Shown here piece by piece: positions 36,085-43,277 of a stretch of DNA of 64,000 bases. The position numbers and the translations under genes are program-made. Source of the DNA: Brachybacterium nesterenkovii (GTDB lineage Bacteria; Actinomycetota; Actinomycetes; Actinomycetales; Dermabacteraceae); the NCBI RefSeq assembly GCF_900163655.1, contig NZ_FWFG01000107.1, positions 1 through 64,000 on the forward strand, in the 5' to 3' direction. Positions within the stretch are counted from its first letter, which is position 1. Each line of letters begins with the position of its first letter. Under the pieces are notes generated by a model. That model saw nothing but the letters and a program-made list of their open reading frames with translations. It was not told the DNA's origin and ran no database searches.

Positions 36085-37743
36085 GTGAGCAGCAGCCCCT
36101 TCGACCCCAGCGCCGCCGGCGACGAGGAGAGCCTCCGCCGCTTCCTCGAGGAGGTATTCGGCGGGCAGCTCCCTCCCGGCGCCCTCGACGGCGTCGACCT
36201 GTCGGAGCTCGCGCGCCGGGCGAACCTGCCCACCGACCCGGCGCAGCTGCGGGCCGCCGCGGCGCAGATGCAGCACATGTTCGCCGATGCCGGCGAGGGG
36301 CCCGTGAACTGGAAGCTGGGCCATGACCTCGCGCGCCAGACCGCGGCGGGCTCCGTGCAGATCCCGGGCGCGCCCGAGCCGACCGGCACCCCCGGGGATC
36401 CGAGCCCCACGCCCCAGCAGATCAGCGCCCTGACCGAGGCCGGGCACGTGGCCGCTCTGTGGCTGGATCCGCAGACCGCGATCGACATGCCCGCGCGGTC
36501 GCTGGACGTGTGGAGCCGCGGCACCTGGGTGGTGCGCACGAAGAACCGCTGGCAGTCGATCGTCGAGCCGGTGGCCCAGTACATGTCCGGGGCGATCGGC
36601 GACGCCCTGGCCGCGCAGATGGAGCAGATGCCCATGGCGATGCCCGGCGCGGACCCACGCTCGATGATGGAGCGCATGGGCGGGACGATGTTCGGCGTCC
36701 AGTTCGGCCACGCGATCGGCTCCCTCGCCCGTGAGGAGGCGGGGACCACGGACCTGTCGCTGCCGCTGGGCCCGGACGGCACGCCCGCGCTCGTCGCCGC
36801 GAACGTCGAGGACCTGATCCGCGACAACGAGCTCGACCCGGCGGCCGCGCGCATCTTCCTCGCCGCCCGCGAGATCGCGCACACGGCCCTGTTCTCCGCC
36901 GTGCCGTGGCTGCCCCGTCAGCTGTTCGGGGCGATCGAGGACTACGCCCGCGGGATCACGCTGGACCTCGACGCCCTGGACGAGATGGTGCGCGGCCTGG
37001 ACATGTCCGACCCCCAGGCGATCGCGCAGTCCTCCCCCGACGGCATGTTCGTGTTCACCCGCCGGGAGGCGCAGGAGCGCGCCCTCGAGGAGCTCGCGAC
37101 CACGCTCGCACTCGTCGAGGCGTGGGTGGACCATGTCGTCTCCCACGCCCTCGAGGGGAAGCTGCCGGGGCTCGACGCGATGCGCGAGGTGATCCGCCGT
37201 CGCCGCGCCTCCGGCGGCCCGGCCGAGCAGATGCTCGCCTCCGTGGTGGGGATCGAGCTGCGGCCGCGCCGCGTGCGCGAGGCGCTGTCGTGGTGGGAGT
37301 CGGTGCTGGCGACCGAGGGGATCGATGGACGCGACCAGGTGTGGGAGCACCCCGATCTGCTGCCGAGCGCCGAGGTGCTGAGCGGTACGCCGCGGGCCCC
37401 GCAGTCCGATGAGGAGTCCGGGGAAGCGGCGGCCGCCGTGGCGGAGGTCGACTTCGACGCCGAGCTCGAGGCGCTGCTGTCCGGCGAGGGCGCGGATGCC
37501 GCCCCGCGGGAGGACACGCAGGGGAGGATCGCCGCGGACGCTGACAGTGCCGACACCGACGGTGCCGGCGCCGACGATCGTGCCGACGAGCGCGGCGACG
37601 ACGACGCGACGAACGCCGCCCAGGAGTCGCGCAGCAGCGAGGATGCCGTGGGCGAGGACGGCACGAGCGCTGACGGCGCCAGCGATGACACCGCGGGCGA
37701 CGGCAGCGACGATGGCGGCGCAGGCGATGACAGCGCCCGCTGA
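36085..37743 (+). CDS. Zinc-dependent metalloprotease-like protein, DUF2342 family
   Basis: 552 residues from a GTG preceded by GGGAGG. Conserved DUF2342 regions include the N-terminal FLEEVFGGQLPPGAL, WLDPQTAIDMPARSLDVWSR, GTMFGVQFGHAIGSLA, FLAAREIAHTALFSAVPWL and the putative metal-binding AWVDHVVSHALEG. The last 110 residues (from about 440) are an acidic, Asp/Ala/Gly-rich repeat tail, likely disordered and lineage-specific. The family is actinobacterial and often next to a PDZ protease, as here; its biochemical role is not established to my knowledge. Confidence 0.88.
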   Translation: MSSSPFDPSAAGDEESLRRFLEEVFGGQLPPGALDGVDLSELARRANLPTDPAQLRAAAAQMQHMFADAGEGPVNWKLGHDLARQTAAGSVQIPGAPEPTGTPGDPSPTPQQISALTEAGHVAALWLDPQTAIDMPARSLDVWSRGTWVVRTKNRWQSIVEPVAQYMSGAIGDALAAQMEQMPMAMPGADPRSMMERMGGTMFGVQFGHAIGSLAREEAGTTDLSLPLGPDGTPALVAANVEDLIRDNELDPAAARIFLAAREIAHTALFSAVPWLPRQLFGAIEDYARGITLDLDALDEMVRGLDMSDPQAIAQSSPDGMFVFTRREAQERALEELATTLALVEAWVDHVVSHALEGKLPGLDAMREVIRRRRASGGPAEQMLASVVGIELRPRRVREALSWWESVLATEGIDGRDQVWEHPDLLPSAEVLSGTPRAPQSDEESGEAAAAVAEVDFDAELEALLSGEGADAAPREDTQGRIAADADSADTDGAGADDRADERGDDDATNAAQESRSSEDAVGEDGTSADGASDDTAGDGSDDGGAGDDSAR

Positions 37744-38509
37744 CCTGCCGGGGGATCTGACAGCGCACGCGCACGATGTCGGCGCCGCGCCCGCTGGCGC
37801 CCCGGCACCAGCCGCCGGGCCCGACGCTGACGCCGGGTCGGGCGATGTCCCATCAGCAGCAGCCGCTCCCGCCGCCGCTGCCCCCGCCGGGTTCCCGGAC
37901 ATCGCGCGGGCCGTCGCCGAGCTCGAGGCCGCGGACACGACCGCGCTCGACCCGCTCATGCGCGGGGACTACGTGCGTCTGCTGCAGGCCGTTCCCGGCG
38001 CCCTGCACCGCGACGGGGACGCCTTCGACGCGGAGGGCCGCCGCGTGCACCTGACGGCGAGCGCGTTCGTGATGGATGCGGGAGCCGACGCCCTCGGGCT
38101 CATCTGGCACCCCAAGGGCGAGTTCTGGGTGCAGCCCGGCGGGCACATCGACCCCGGCGAGACCTCGCTCGAGTCCGCCGCACGGCGCGAGGTCGCCGAG
38201 GAGACGGGGCTCGGGGACCTCGCGCGCGTCGGCCCCGGCCCCGCGCTGCTGCACCGCCATGCGCTGTCCGGCGCGTTCGGGGCATGCGGGGAGCACTGGG
38301 ATGTCGAGTACCTGCTGCGTGCGGCCCTCCCCGTGGCCGAGCTCGTCGACGTCCCGAGCCCCGAGGGGCTGCCGATCCGCTGGGTCCCGTGGCCCCGCGG
38401 GGCGGACGGCCGGCATGCGACGGAGGTCGAGCTGCCCGAGGGAGCGGTTCCGGATCTCGTCGAGAAGATCGCGGCGCTCGCGCCGTACGTCGACCGCTGG
38501 GTCGGCTGA
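37727..38509 (+). CDS. Nudix hydrolase
   Basis: 260 residues. It starts inside the end of the preceding gene (17-nt overlap) with a long Ala/Pro-rich disordered N-terminus (about 1-55). A complete Nudix box, GGHIDPGETSLESAARREVAEETGLG, fits Gx5Ex7REUxEExGU. The substrate is a nucleoside diphosphate linked to some moiety; which one cannot be told. The overlap suggests translational coupling to the DUF2342 gene. A hairpin (38519-38537) follows the stop. Confidence 0.88.
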   Translation: MTAPADLPGDLTAHAHDVGAAPAGAPAPAAGPDADAGSGDVPSAAAAPAAAAPAGFPDIARAVAELEAADTTALDPLMRGDYVRLLQAVPGALHRDGDAFDAEGRRVHLTASAFVMDAGADALGLIWHPKGEFWVQPGGHIDPGETSLESAARREVAEETGLGDLARVGPGPALLHRHALSGAFGACGEHWDVEYLLRAALPVAELVDVPSPEGLPIRWVPWPRGADGRHATEVELPEGAVPDLVEKIAALAPYVDRWVG

Positions 38510-38518
38510 GAACTGCGG

Positions 38519-38537
38519 GAGGTCGCCCCCTGACCTC
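38519..38537 (+). terminator. Hairpin after the Nudix gene
   Basis: GAGGTC and GACCTC around GCCCCCT, starting 10 nt after the stop; modest strength. The remaining 130 bp to the convergent gene show nothing clear. Confidence 0.4.
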
Positions 38538-38674
38538 GCCTGCGGCGCTGAGGCATCGCCCGCGCCGCATCGCACCTGGTCCGTATGCGCGATCGCGACT
38601 GCGAGGACGTGGGTGGTGACGTCCCTGCGGCTGGGCAGCTGGCTCTCTCACGCCGGGCTGGGTCGCCCGCGCTG

Positions 38675-39256
38675 TCACCGGTCCGGGCCCTCGCTCTCCT
38701 CGGGAGTGCCTCCGGTGCCGCGCTGCTCGGCCCAGCTGACGCCGTCGAGGAAGCCGCGGGCGCGCTCTGCGTGCGGGAAGCGCCCCACGAGCGCCCAGAA
38801 CGCGGGCGTGTGGCCGTCCTCGAAGAGGTGGGCGAGCTCGTGGACCAGCACGTAGTCCAGGACGTCCTCGGGCATGTCCTTGAGGCGGTCGGAGATGCGG
38901 ATGGTCCCGTCCAGCGGGGTGCAGGATCCCCAGCGGGAGCGCTGGCGCGAGCTCCACGTGACCGACGACGGCCGCGCCCTCCCCTCGAAGTGCCGCTCGC
39001 TGAGCAGCCGAGCGCGCTCGGCGAGCTCGGCATCGGAGCGGCCGGAGACGCGCCGGTCCTGCCGAGCCATGCGCTCGACCATCGTGCGCACCCACTGCGC
39101 CTCCTGGCGGCGGGACATCGAGGCGGGGATCGCGACCACGAGGTCGCCGTCGCGCCGGGTGATCGTCACGGCGCGGCGGCGCCGGGCGGAGCGGCGCACG
39201 AGCACGCGCTCACCGTTCGGGCCGGTCATCCCATCATGTGAAACGAGGTCGGACAT
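38675..39256 (-). CDS. YgjP-like (DUF45) zinc metallopeptidase
   Basis: 193 residues. VLVHELAHLFEDGHTPAFWALVGRFP carries the HExxH zinc motif plus the downstream His characteristic of the YgjP/M48-type DUF45 family; SSRQRSRWGSCTPLDGTIRIS is the conserved upstream block. The N-terminus (RRSARRRRAVTITRRDG) is basic. Physiological substrates are unknown. The ATG at 39256 is preferred because GAATCT (39263-39268) lies 6 nt upstream; MTGPNGERV at 39229 is an alternative. Confidence 0.9.
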   Translation of the reverse strand: MSDLVSHDGMTGPNGERVLVRRSARRRRAVTITRRDGDLVVAIPASMSRRQEAQWVRTMVERMARQDRRVSGRSDAELAERARLLSERHFEGRARPSSVTWSSRQRSRWGSCTPLDGTIRISDRLKDMPEDVLDYVLVHELAHLFEDGHTPAFWALVGRFPHAERARGFLDGVSWAEQRGTGGTPEESEGPDR

Positions 39257-39262
39257 GGTCCA

Positions 39263-39268
39263 AGATTC
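39263..39268 (-). promoter_or_regulatory. -10 hexamer GAATCT of the YgjP-like gene
   Basis: 6 nt upstream of the ATG at 39256 on the minus strand. Confidence 0.4.
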
Positions 39269-39367
39269 GCATGAATTCGTGTCGTCCCCAGAGTGTGCAC
39301 ACGGTCCGTGCTCGTCAGAGCCCTTCGCTTCCTCCACAGCGTGGGGTCGTCAACAGCCCGGCCCCAC

Positions 39368-39409
39368 TTCCCCACAGGTCGTCCACCGGGAAGCCCACAG
39401 TTGTCCACA
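39368..39409 (+). promoter_or_regulatory. Phased array of DnaA-box-like 9-mers
   Basis: Same-orientation 9-mers start at 39368 (TTCCCCACA), 39379 (TCGTCCACC), 39391 (AAGCCCACA) and 39401 (TTGTCCACA), spaced 11, 12 and 10 bp, about one helical turn. TTGTCCACA is the exact actinobacterial DnaA-box consensus; the others differ at two or three positions. A further weak match is at 39330. The array ends 19 bp before a strong promoter. Not an origin: dnaA and dnaN are absent. Confidence 0.45.
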
Positions 39410-39428
39410 CGCCGTCCCCCATCTCGCT

Positions 39429-39458
39429 TTGACCTTGCGGTCGGGAGGGGCATACGTT
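39429..39458 (+). promoter_or_regulatory. Near-consensus housekeeping promoter
   Basis: TTGACC (39429-39434), an 18-bp spacer and TACGTT (39453-39458): the best -35/-10 pair noticed in the window. It points into a 400-bp stretch with no credible ORF, where the predicted RNA would start at about 39465, next to a 13-bp stem. Confidence 0.65.
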
Positions 39459-39465
39459 CGAGCAC

Positions 39466-39745
39466 ACGTGAGGTCCCGGGATAACTAGCAGGACGCACAC
39501 GGGGAAGGTGCGCGTGGTGCTGAGCGCCCCCGGGACCTCACTCCCCCGTCGTGGGGCCCAACCCCGCGACGCCGGACATCGACACGGCCCGCCGCACGCA
39601 CTTCCTCCGCCCACCGCAGGGCACAGCAGTTCCCGAAGCGTGCAGGCGGGCCGTCGCCGTCCGCCCCTGCCGCCCGGTCGGCCCCCGCAGCACCCCGTCC
39701 GCCCAGCGCACGGCACACCGGACCCGGGTGCCAGCCGTGCGTGAC
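39466..39745 (+). ncRNA. Candidate structured noncoding RNA
   Basis: Three successive long stem-loops follow the strong promoter. H1: GTGAGGTCCCGGG (39468-39480) with CCCGGGACCTCAC (39529-39541), 13 perfect pairs, 48-nt loop. H2: ACGGCCCGCCGCACGC (39584-39599) with 39638-39654, 16 pairs with one bulged A. H3: CGCACGGC (39707-39714) with GCCGTGCG (39734-39741). No ORF with a ribosome site or sensible product lies here. The 3' end is not defined. H1 and H2 have the size and arm/loop layout of the palindromic elements elsewhere, so they may instead be copies of that repeat. This fills most of the 613-bp gap between 39257 and 39869. Confidence 0.45.
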
Positions 39746-39790
39746 GCGCCGACGCGCACGCAGGATTCGTGCCTGAGCAGGCGAGCCGTT

Positions 39791-39796
39791 TACAGT
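39791..39796 (+). promoter_or_regulatory. -10 hexamer TACAGT, promoter of the DUF5679 gene
   Basis: TACAGT (TTTACAGT context) would give a leader of about 68 nt before the ATG at 39870, which has a good SD (GAAGGAG). Confidence 0.45.
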
Positions 39797-39869
39797 GGGC
39801 CGACCGTGTTTCGCCGACCGGCCGGGCACCCCGCCCGTGGTGGTCCGTGAACCCATCGAAGGAGTCTTC

Positions 39870-40028
39870 ATGGCTGACGAGAAGTATAAGGGCGAGTTCT
39901 ACTGCGTGAAGTGCCGCGAGAAGCGCGAGGCGGAGGGCGACGTCGTCGTCTCCAACAACCGCCGGATGGCCAAGGCCGTCTGCCCCACCTGCGGCACCAA
40001 GCTGAACCGCATCCTCGGCAAGGCCTGA
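39870..40028 (+). CDS. Small DUF5679-type zinc-ribbon protein
   Basis: 52 residues. Two CxxC pairs (FYCVKCREK and AVCPTCGTKL) separated by about 25 residues form a zinc ribbon; the rest is basic and charged (MADEKYKGEF, NNRRMAKA). The SD GAAGGAG lies 6 nt before the ATG. Homologues are annotated as DUF5679, with no known function; a nucleic-acid or ribosome association is plausible from charge and size only. A 16-bp hairpin terminator follows. Confidence 0.85.
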   Translation: MADEKYKGEFYCVKCREKREAEGDVVVSNNRRMAKAVCPTCGTKLNRILGKA

Positions 40029-40063
40029 GCCAGCCGGGCTCCGGGCTCGTCCCGGGACCGACG

Positions 40064-40097
40064 ACGGGGCGCAACACCACCTGGTGTCGCGCCCCGT
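40064..40097 (+). terminator. Hairpin terminator after the DUF5679 gene
   Basis: ACGGGGCGCAACACCA (40064-40079) pairs with TGGTGTCGCGCCCCGT (40082-40097) at 15 of 16 positions around CC, 35 nt past the stop. Confidence 0.7.
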
Positions 40098-40127
40098 TCG
40101 CATGTCCGGGGATCCTCGGCAGAAGCA

Positions 40128-40181
40128 GGACTCCTGCGAGCATCTGCCGACCGTATTCGCGTCGTGCGACCACAGGAGTCC
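40128..40181. repeat. Intergenic palindromic element E4
   Basis: Arms GGACTCCTG (40128-40136) and CAGGAGTCC (40173-40181), loop exactly 36 nt. Its reverse complement aligns with element E6 (58561-58616): the same arms and 24 of 36 loop positions. It lies 37 nt beyond the stop codon of the duplicated whiB7 tail. Confidence 0.8.
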
Positions 40182-40218
40182 CGCGTCCGCAGGGCTGCCG
40201 CGCCCAGGACCACCGCAG

Positions 40219-40298
40219 TCACGCGGCGTTCTTGCGCGAGCGTCCGCGGCGACGCTTGCGGGCGATGACCTCGCCCGCCTGAAGGATCGCCCCACCGC
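40219..40298 (-). pseudogene. Fragment: duplicated 3' end of whiB7
   Basis: This stretch matches the last 80 bases of whiB7 (40403-40482) at about 72-73 positions and ends in the same TGA. It would encode GGAILQAGEVIARKRRRGRS...NAA, against GGAILHAGEVIARKRPRGRP...NAA in WhiB7; the AT-hook RGRP has become RGRS. A stop lies shortly upstream in frame and there is no start, so it is a remnant of a duplication. A palindromic element (E5) lies between it and whiB7. Confidence 0.88.
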
Positions 40299-40323
40299 AC
40301 CCGGTTCATCTCCGCGCGGTGAC

Positions 40324-40391
40324 AGAACTGGCAGCTATGCGTGCTGACGCCGCCTCCAGAGGGTGCGTCTGCACACATAGCTGCCAGTTCT
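40324..40391. repeat. Intergenic palindromic element E5
   Basis: Perfect 16-bp arms AGAACTGGCAGCTATG (40324-40339) and CATAGCTGCCAGTTCT (40376-40391) with a loop of exactly 36 nt. It ends 11 nt from the whiB7 stop codon and sits between whiB7 and its duplicated tail. The 374-bp gap 40029-40402 is fully made up of a terminator, E4, the whiB7 fragment and E5. Confidence 0.88.
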
Positions 40392-40402
40392 CGCAGACGA
40401 GC

Positions 40403-40693
40403 TCACGCGGCGTTCTTGCGCGGGCGTCCGCGTGGACGCTTGCGGGCGATGACCTCGCCCGCGTGGAGGATCGCCCCGCCCCAGACGCCCCAGGGCTCGC
40501 GGCGCGCGAGGGCGCCGTCGAGGCACTCCCGCTGCAGGGGGCAGCCGGTGCACAGGGTCTTGGCGTGCTCGAGGTCGGCGGGAGCCTCGGAGAAGAAGAG
40601 GTCGGCCGCGGCGGCGTTCTGGCAGGGCAGCTCGGCGGGGGGCGCAGCGGCGTCGCGGGTCGCGGGGTCGAGTCGGATCAGGACGTCGGTCAT
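40403..40693 (-). CDS. whiB7: WhiB7 transcriptional regulator (intrinsic antibiotic resistance)
   Basis: 96 residues. Four Cys (LPCQN, TLCTGCP, ECL) bind a 4Fe-4S cluster. EPWGVWGG is the sigma-interacting turn of WhiB proteins, and KRPRGRPRKNAA is the AT-hook that defines WhiB7; the match to M. tuberculosis WhiB7 as I remember it is extensive. It is next to uvrD2, as in mycobacteria. WhiB7 with SigA activates resistance genes and itself in response to ribosome-targeting drugs. The leader upstream (about 307 nt) carries a WhiB7-type promoter, an uORF and an attenuator hairpin. The SD (AGGAA) is weak. Confidence 0.96.
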   Translation of the reverse strand: MTDVLIRLDPATRDAAAPPAELPCQNAAAADLFFSEAPADLEHAKTLCTGCPLQRECLDGALARREPWGVWGGAILHAGEVIARKRPRGRPRKNAA

Positions 40694-40730
40694 CGTCGTG
40701 GTTCCTGGGGATCGTCGTGGCTGAGGAGAA

Positions 40731-40747
40731 CCCGCACGAGGTGCGGG
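40731..40747 (-). terminator. Attenuator-like hairpin in the whiB7 leader
   Basis: On the minus strand CCCGCAC-CTC-GTGCGGG, 7 perfect pairs with a 3-nt loop, is followed by TTCTCCTC, the only pyrimidine/T-rich tail seen after a hairpin here. It lies 37 nt before the whiB7 ATG. Two more hairpins precede it: GCGCGG/CCGCGC (40753-40772) and GGCC-TTCG-GGCC (40783-40794). Confidence 0.7.
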
Positions 40748-40803
40748 GAGCTGCGCGGCGGCAGGGCCGCGCGGTCAGGACTGGCCCGAAGGCCGGTGCC
40801 CGA

Positions 40804-40938
40804 TCAGGAAAGGGCGCACGCGGCGTCAAAGCCGCCTGCTGGACCTCGCGAGATCTGCTCGAAGGTGCCGCCGGTCTCGACACGCACGAAGAGCATGAGC
40901 GCGCTGGCGCCTGCCGTCTGCTTGTTGTTGTCGATCAC
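40804..40938 (-). CDS. whiB7 leader ORF, 44-residue peptide
   Basis: GTG start 6 nt after a perfect AAGGAGGT Shine-Dalgarno, the strongest in the window. The peptide begins MIDNNKQTAGASALMLFVRV and ends AACALS. No known domain. It lies between the whiB7 promoter and the attenuator hairpin, so its translation could report ribosome inhibition and control read-through into whiB7. A small stem GCGGC/GCCGC (40820-40835) lies within its last codons. Leader uORFs are known for mycobacterial and Streptomyces whiB7, but this one is longer than those I know of. Confidence 0.75.
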   Translation of the reverse strand: MIDNNKQTAGASALMLFVRVETGGTFEQISRGPAGGFDAACALS

Positions 40939-41006
40939 TGCGACACCTCCTTCCTCATGAGCGCGTCCCGGTGCCCCGGGCCACGACGTGGACGATGAAC
41001 ACGACG

Positions 41007-41044
41007 AGCGTACACCGCCCGCGGGAATCAGAGAACCTATTTTT
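41007..41044 (-). promoter_or_regulatory. WhiB7-type autoregulated promoter
   Basis: On the minus strand: AAAAATA (41044-41038), 2 nt, -35 TTCTCT (41035-41030), a 17-nt spacer and -10 TACGCT (41012-41007). An A/T run just upstream of -35 is the established WhiB7/SigA recognition feature. The motif overlaps the uvrD2 stop codon (TAG at 41037-41039). Predicted RNA start about 41000. Confidence 0.8.
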
Positions 41045-43235
41045 GACCTGCGGTTTCGTCGCTCCGGTGGGCGGCGAGGATCTCCAGGACGGCATCGGCG
41101 AACGCCTCGAGCTTGGCGGGCCCCACCCCGGGGACGGCCAGCAGGGCCTGGCGCCCGTGGGGGTCGCGCTCGGCGATCGCCTCGAGCGTGGCGTCGGTGA
41201 AGACGGTGTACGCGGGCGCCCCGTTGGCCGCCGCGGTCTCGCGCCGCCACGCGCGCAGGGCGTCCATGACCTCTTCGGAGTGCGTGGGCGGGCAGGTCTC
41301 GTGGCGCCCGATGCGCTCTTCATGCGGGGTGGTGAGCCCTCCCCCGCACACCCGGCACTCCTGGTGCATGGTCGCCGAGCGCCGTCCCGTCCTCCGGCGC
41401 GAGGCGCCCGGGGAGCTCGAGCCCTCGGGGCGCTCGATGACGCCGTCGAGGAAACGGGTGGGCTTGCGGGAGCCGCGCGCGCCCGGGGTGCGGGCCGCCG
41501 ACCACGAGACGGTCAGCAGATCGCGCGCACGGGTGAGGGCGACGTAGAACAGTCGCCGCTCCTCCTCGACCTCCGCATTGGTCTTGGCCATGGAGATCGG
41601 CAGCAGGCCCTCGCTCGCGCCGATGACGAACACGACGGGCCACTCGAGCCCCTTGGCGGCATGGATCGAGGCCAGGGTGACGCCGTCGACGACGGGCGCG
41701 TTCTGCGCCTCCGCCCGCTCCTCGAGCTCTCGCACGAGGTCCGCGAGGGTGGCCCCGGGCCGTGCGGCGACGGTGTCGGCGAGGTTCACGAGCGCGTTGA
41801 GGGAGTCCCAGCGGTCCCGCACCGCACCGGTGGTCTCCGGGGGATTGGGCGACCACCCGTGCTGGCCCAGCACGTCGCGGGCGACACGCGCCGGATCGTC
41901 GGAGCCGTCGACCTTCGTGGCGGCGCGCAGGGCGACCATCGCGCGCCGAACCTCCTGCCGGTCGAAGAAGCGGTCGCCGCCGCGCACGAGGTAGCCGATG
42001 CCGCGTCCCGTCAGCGCCTGCTCCACGGCCTCGGACTGGGAGTTGGTGCGGAACAGGACGGCGATGTCGGCGGCGGGACGTCCGTCGGCGACGAGCCCGG
42101 CGATCCGCTCGGCGACGCCCTCGGCCTCCGCCGGGTCATCGGCATAGGTCTCGACGACGGGCGGGGGCCCGTCGGGGCGCTGCGCGACGAGGGTCAGGCG
42201 CTGGGCCTTGGTGCGCCCGTTGGCCCCGTCGAGGACGGTGTTGGCCATCTTCACGATCTGCGGCGTCGAGCGGTAGTTGCGCTCGAGGCGGATGCTGCGA
42301 GCCCCGCGGAACTCCCGCGAGAAGTCCAGGAGGAAGGACGCGCGGGCACCGGCGAAGGTGTAGATGGTCTGGGCGGCATCGCCGACGACGCACAGGTCGC
42401 TGCCCTCCCCCAGCCACAGGCGCAGCAGCGCATGCTGGAGCGTCGAGACGTCCTGGTACTCGTCGACGACGAAGTGGCGGTACTGGCCGCGGACCTCGCG
42501 GGCCACGTCGGGCCGCTCGGTGAGGATGCCGACCATGTGCAGCAGCACGTCCTCGAAGTCGATGAGGCTGCGGGAGCGCTTGACCTCCTCATACGAGGTG
42601 AGGATCCGCGAGATCGACCGGGAGTCGAAGCCGGCGACGCCGGGCCGCCGCGCGGCCTCGGCCGCCTGCGGGTAGGTCTCCGGGGTGAGCATCGAGACGC
42701 GGGACCACTCGATCTCGGACACGATGTCGCGCAGGGCCGCGCGGTCGACGGACATGTGGAGGCGCTGGCAGGCCTCGGCGACGCCCGCGAACTTGCTGGG
42801 CATGATCTCGGGCATCGGGCCGCCGACGACGCGCGGCCAGAAGTGCCGCAGCTGGCGCAGCGCGGCCGCGTGGAACGTGCGGGCCTGGACGGCGGGGACG
42901 CCGAGGTCGCGCAGGCGCGAGCGCATCTCCGCGGCGGCCTTGGCCGTGAACGTGACCGCGAGGACGTGGCGCGGGTTCAGCTGCCCGGTGGCCACGCCGT
43001 AGGCGATGCGGTGGGTGATCGCGCGCGTCTTGCCGGTGCCCGCTCCGGCCAGCACGCACAGTGGCCCGCCGAAGGTCGTCGCGACCTCGCGCTGCTCGGG
43101 GTCGAGCGCCGCGAGGATCTCCTCGGCGGTCGCCGGGGGGCGCGGAGCCTCCTGCGGCGTCGTCTGCTGCGGGCTCGTCTGCGCCATGGTGGTGGGCTTC
43201 ATCGTGGCGGGCTGCTGGGGGGCGTCGTCGTTCAT
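41037..43235 (-). CDS. uvrD2: UvrD2 superfamily 1 DNA helicase with HRDC domain
   Basis: 732 residues. A Pro/Thr/Gln-rich N-terminus precedes an SF1A helicase: Walker A GAGTGKTR, motif II VVDEYQDVSTLQ, SIHAAKGLEWPVVF (motif V) and VALTRARDLLTVSW (motif VI). C-terminal to this is a Cys-rich linker (ECRVCGG...HETC), the tetracysteine region of actinobacterial UvrD2, then an HRDC domain (VMDALRAWRRETAAANG...LLAVPGVGPAKLEAFADAVLEIL). It is a 3'-5' ATP-dependent helicase of DNA repair. Its 3' end contains the whiB7 promoter. Confidence 0.94.
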   Translation of the reverse strand: MNDDAPQQPATMKPTTMAQTSPQQTTPQEAPRPPATAEEILAALDPEQREVATTFGGPLCVLAGAGTGKTRAITHRIAYGVATGQLNPRHVLAVTFTAKAAAEMRSRLRDLGVPAVQARTFHAAALRQLRHFWPRVVGGPMPEIMPSKFAGVAEACQRLHMSVDRAALRDIVSEIEWSRVSMLTPETYPQAAEAARRPGVAGFDSRSISRILTSYEEVKRSRSLIDFEDVLLHMVGILTERPDVAREVRGQYRHFVVDEYQDVSTLQHALLRLWLGEGSDLCVVGDAAQTIYTFAGARASFLLDFSREFRGARSIRLERNYRSTPQIVKMANTVLDGANGRTKAQRLTLVAQRPDGPPPVVETYADDPAEAEGVAERIAGLVADGRPAADIAVLFRTNSQSEAVEQALTGRGIGYLVRGGDRFFDRQEVRRAMVALRAATKVDGSDDPARVARDVLGQHGWSPNPPETTGAVRDRWDSLNALVNLADTVAARPGATLADLVRELEERAEAQNAPVVDGVTLASIHAAKGLEWPVVFVIGASEGLLPISMAKTNAEVEEERRLFYVALTRARDLLTVSWSAARTPGARGSRKPTRFLDGVIERPEGSSSPGASRRRTGRRSATMHQECRVCGGGLTTPHEERIGRHETCPPTHSEEVMDALRAWRRETAAANGAPAYTVFTDATLEAIAERDPHGRQALLAVPGVGPAKLEAFADAVLEILAAHRSDETAGQK

Positions 43236-43277
43236 CGCTCCCCAGTGTCCCAGAGGGGCCCGACGGACCAGGACGGC

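Noticed and set aside
39330-39409. DnaA-box-like cluster as a replication origin
   Set aside because: No dnaA, dnaN or AT-rich unwinding region nearby; only one box is an exact match.
39485-39871. 128-residue minus-strand frame in the gap before the DUF5679 gene
   Set aside because: Arg/Gly/Ala-rich composition, no ribosome site, no motif; the region is better described by RNA stems.
40403-40693. Generic WhiB (WhiB1/2/3) assignment
   Set aside because: The AT-hook RGRPRK after the GVWGG turn, the position next to uvrD2 and the autoregulatory promoter specify WhiB7.
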